This document shows, piece after piece, positions 13,132 to 13,417 of a DNA stretch of 13,417 nucleotides. The stretch is from Gammaproteobacteria bacterium. Lineage in GTDB: Bacteria > Pseudomonadota > Gammaproteobacteria > Pseudomonadales > Pseudohongiellaceae. A program made the position numbers and the translations under genes. Location: assembly GCA_947377625.1 (NCBI GenBank), contig CANCGR010000026.1, positions 1-13,417 of the forward strand, read 5' to 3'. Position 1 is the first letter of the stretch; each line of letters starts with the position of its first letter. Below the pieces are notes generated by a model, which was given only the letters and a program-made list of their open reading frames with translations, did no database searches and was not told the origin of the DNA.

Positions 13132-13417
13132 AGCAGCACGTCCTGCAGGTCCGCAATCTGGCCAAAAGCTACAAGGGCAGAAAGGTGGTGCAAGATGCCT
13201 CGCTGCAAGTCAGCAGTGGCCAGATAGTGGGCTTGCTGGGGCCGAACGGTGCCGGCAAAACCACATCCTTCTACATGATCATCGGCCTCATTGCTGCCGA
13301 TGCCGGTCAGGTACTGCTGGATGACACCGACCTGACTCGTGCGCCGATGCACCAACGCGCTCGCGCCGGCATTGGCTATTTGCCGCAGGAGGCTTCGGTT
13401 TTTCGCAAGCTAACCGT
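13128..13417 (+). CDS. lptB: LPS export ABC transporter ATPase LptB (3' truncated by window end)
   Basis: The first 96 residues of an ABC ATPase are present. Walker A is GPNGAGKTT (residues 38-46), and the Q-loop Gln87 is in GYLPQEASVFRKL, a sequence typical of LptB. LptB works with LptF and LptG to extract lipopolysaccharide from the inner membrane. Its start overlaps the lptA stop (ATGA), and the order lptC-lptA-lptB is conserved. The ABC signature, Walker B and H-loop lie beyond the window; rpoN would be the usual next gene. Confidence 0.97.
   Translation, partial: MKQHVLQVRNLAKSYKGRKVVQDASLQVSSGQIVGLLGPNGAGKTTSFYMIIGLIAADAGQVLLDDTDLTRAPMHQRARAGIGYLPQEASVFRKLT

Noticed and set aside
1..13417. 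CRISPR array, tRNA, rRNA, insertion sequence or phage genes
   Set aside because: No regularly spaced repeats, no cloverleaf-like sequence noticed, and no transposase, integrase or terminal inverted repeats found. The XRE regulator alone is not evidence of a prophage.

Overview
The window looks like chromosomal DNA of a gammaproteobacterium. It carries a conserved envelope block in the order ibaG-murA-hisG-hisD on the minus strand, divergent from kdsD-lptC-lptA-lptB on the plus strand, with a DegS/AlgW-type protease nearby. As I recall it, this is the Pseudomonas-type arrangement with some genes missing: no mla genes lie between kdsD and ibaG, no kdsC lies between kdsD and lptC, and no hisC lies beside hisD. 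Short-form HisG, YciH, DUF1244 and IbaG fit a proteobacterium. No species can be named from the sequence alone. There are no rRNA or tRNA genes, insertion sequences or CRISPR arrays, and no gene-free stretch exceeds 250 bases.

Left part (1-2138), accessory: the 3' end of a Thr/Gly/Asn-rich repetitive surface protein (S-layer or type I secreted style), then a minus-strand toxin-antitoxin pair (AbrB-type antitoxin followed by a PIN-domain RNase toxin, overlapping by ATGA) with a repeat-rich promoter region, then a small XRE-type regulator with an inverted repeat upstream of its start.

Second part (2139-5108), catabolic: an amidohydrolase-2 protein of the LigW/gamma-resorcylate decarboxylase type on the minus strand is divergent from an aldehyde dehydrogenase plus YciI-family pair on the plus strand. 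The 152-base gap between them holds a good minus-strand promoter whose -35 box lies inside a 10-bp palindrome. This resembles an aromatic acid or ring-cleavage catabolic module, but the substrate cannot be read from the sequence.

Third part (5109-7240): DUF1244 protein, YciH (SUI1/eIF1 fold) and, divergent from yciH, a membrane-anchored trypsin-like protease with one PDZ domain.

Right part (7241-13417), core: hisD, hisG and murA are tightly packed and preceded by ibaG (iron-sulfur or acid-response BolA family). Divergent from them, kdsD (Kdo precursor), lptC, lptA and the start of lptB form an overlapping operon for lipopolysaccharide synthesis and export. The LptC here has a lipoprotein signal peptide.

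I did not find a convincing new defence or mobile system. The observations most worth following are the uncharacterised decarboxylase/dehydrogenase/YciI module, the lipobox on LptC, the missing kdsC and mla genes, and the operator-like repeats.
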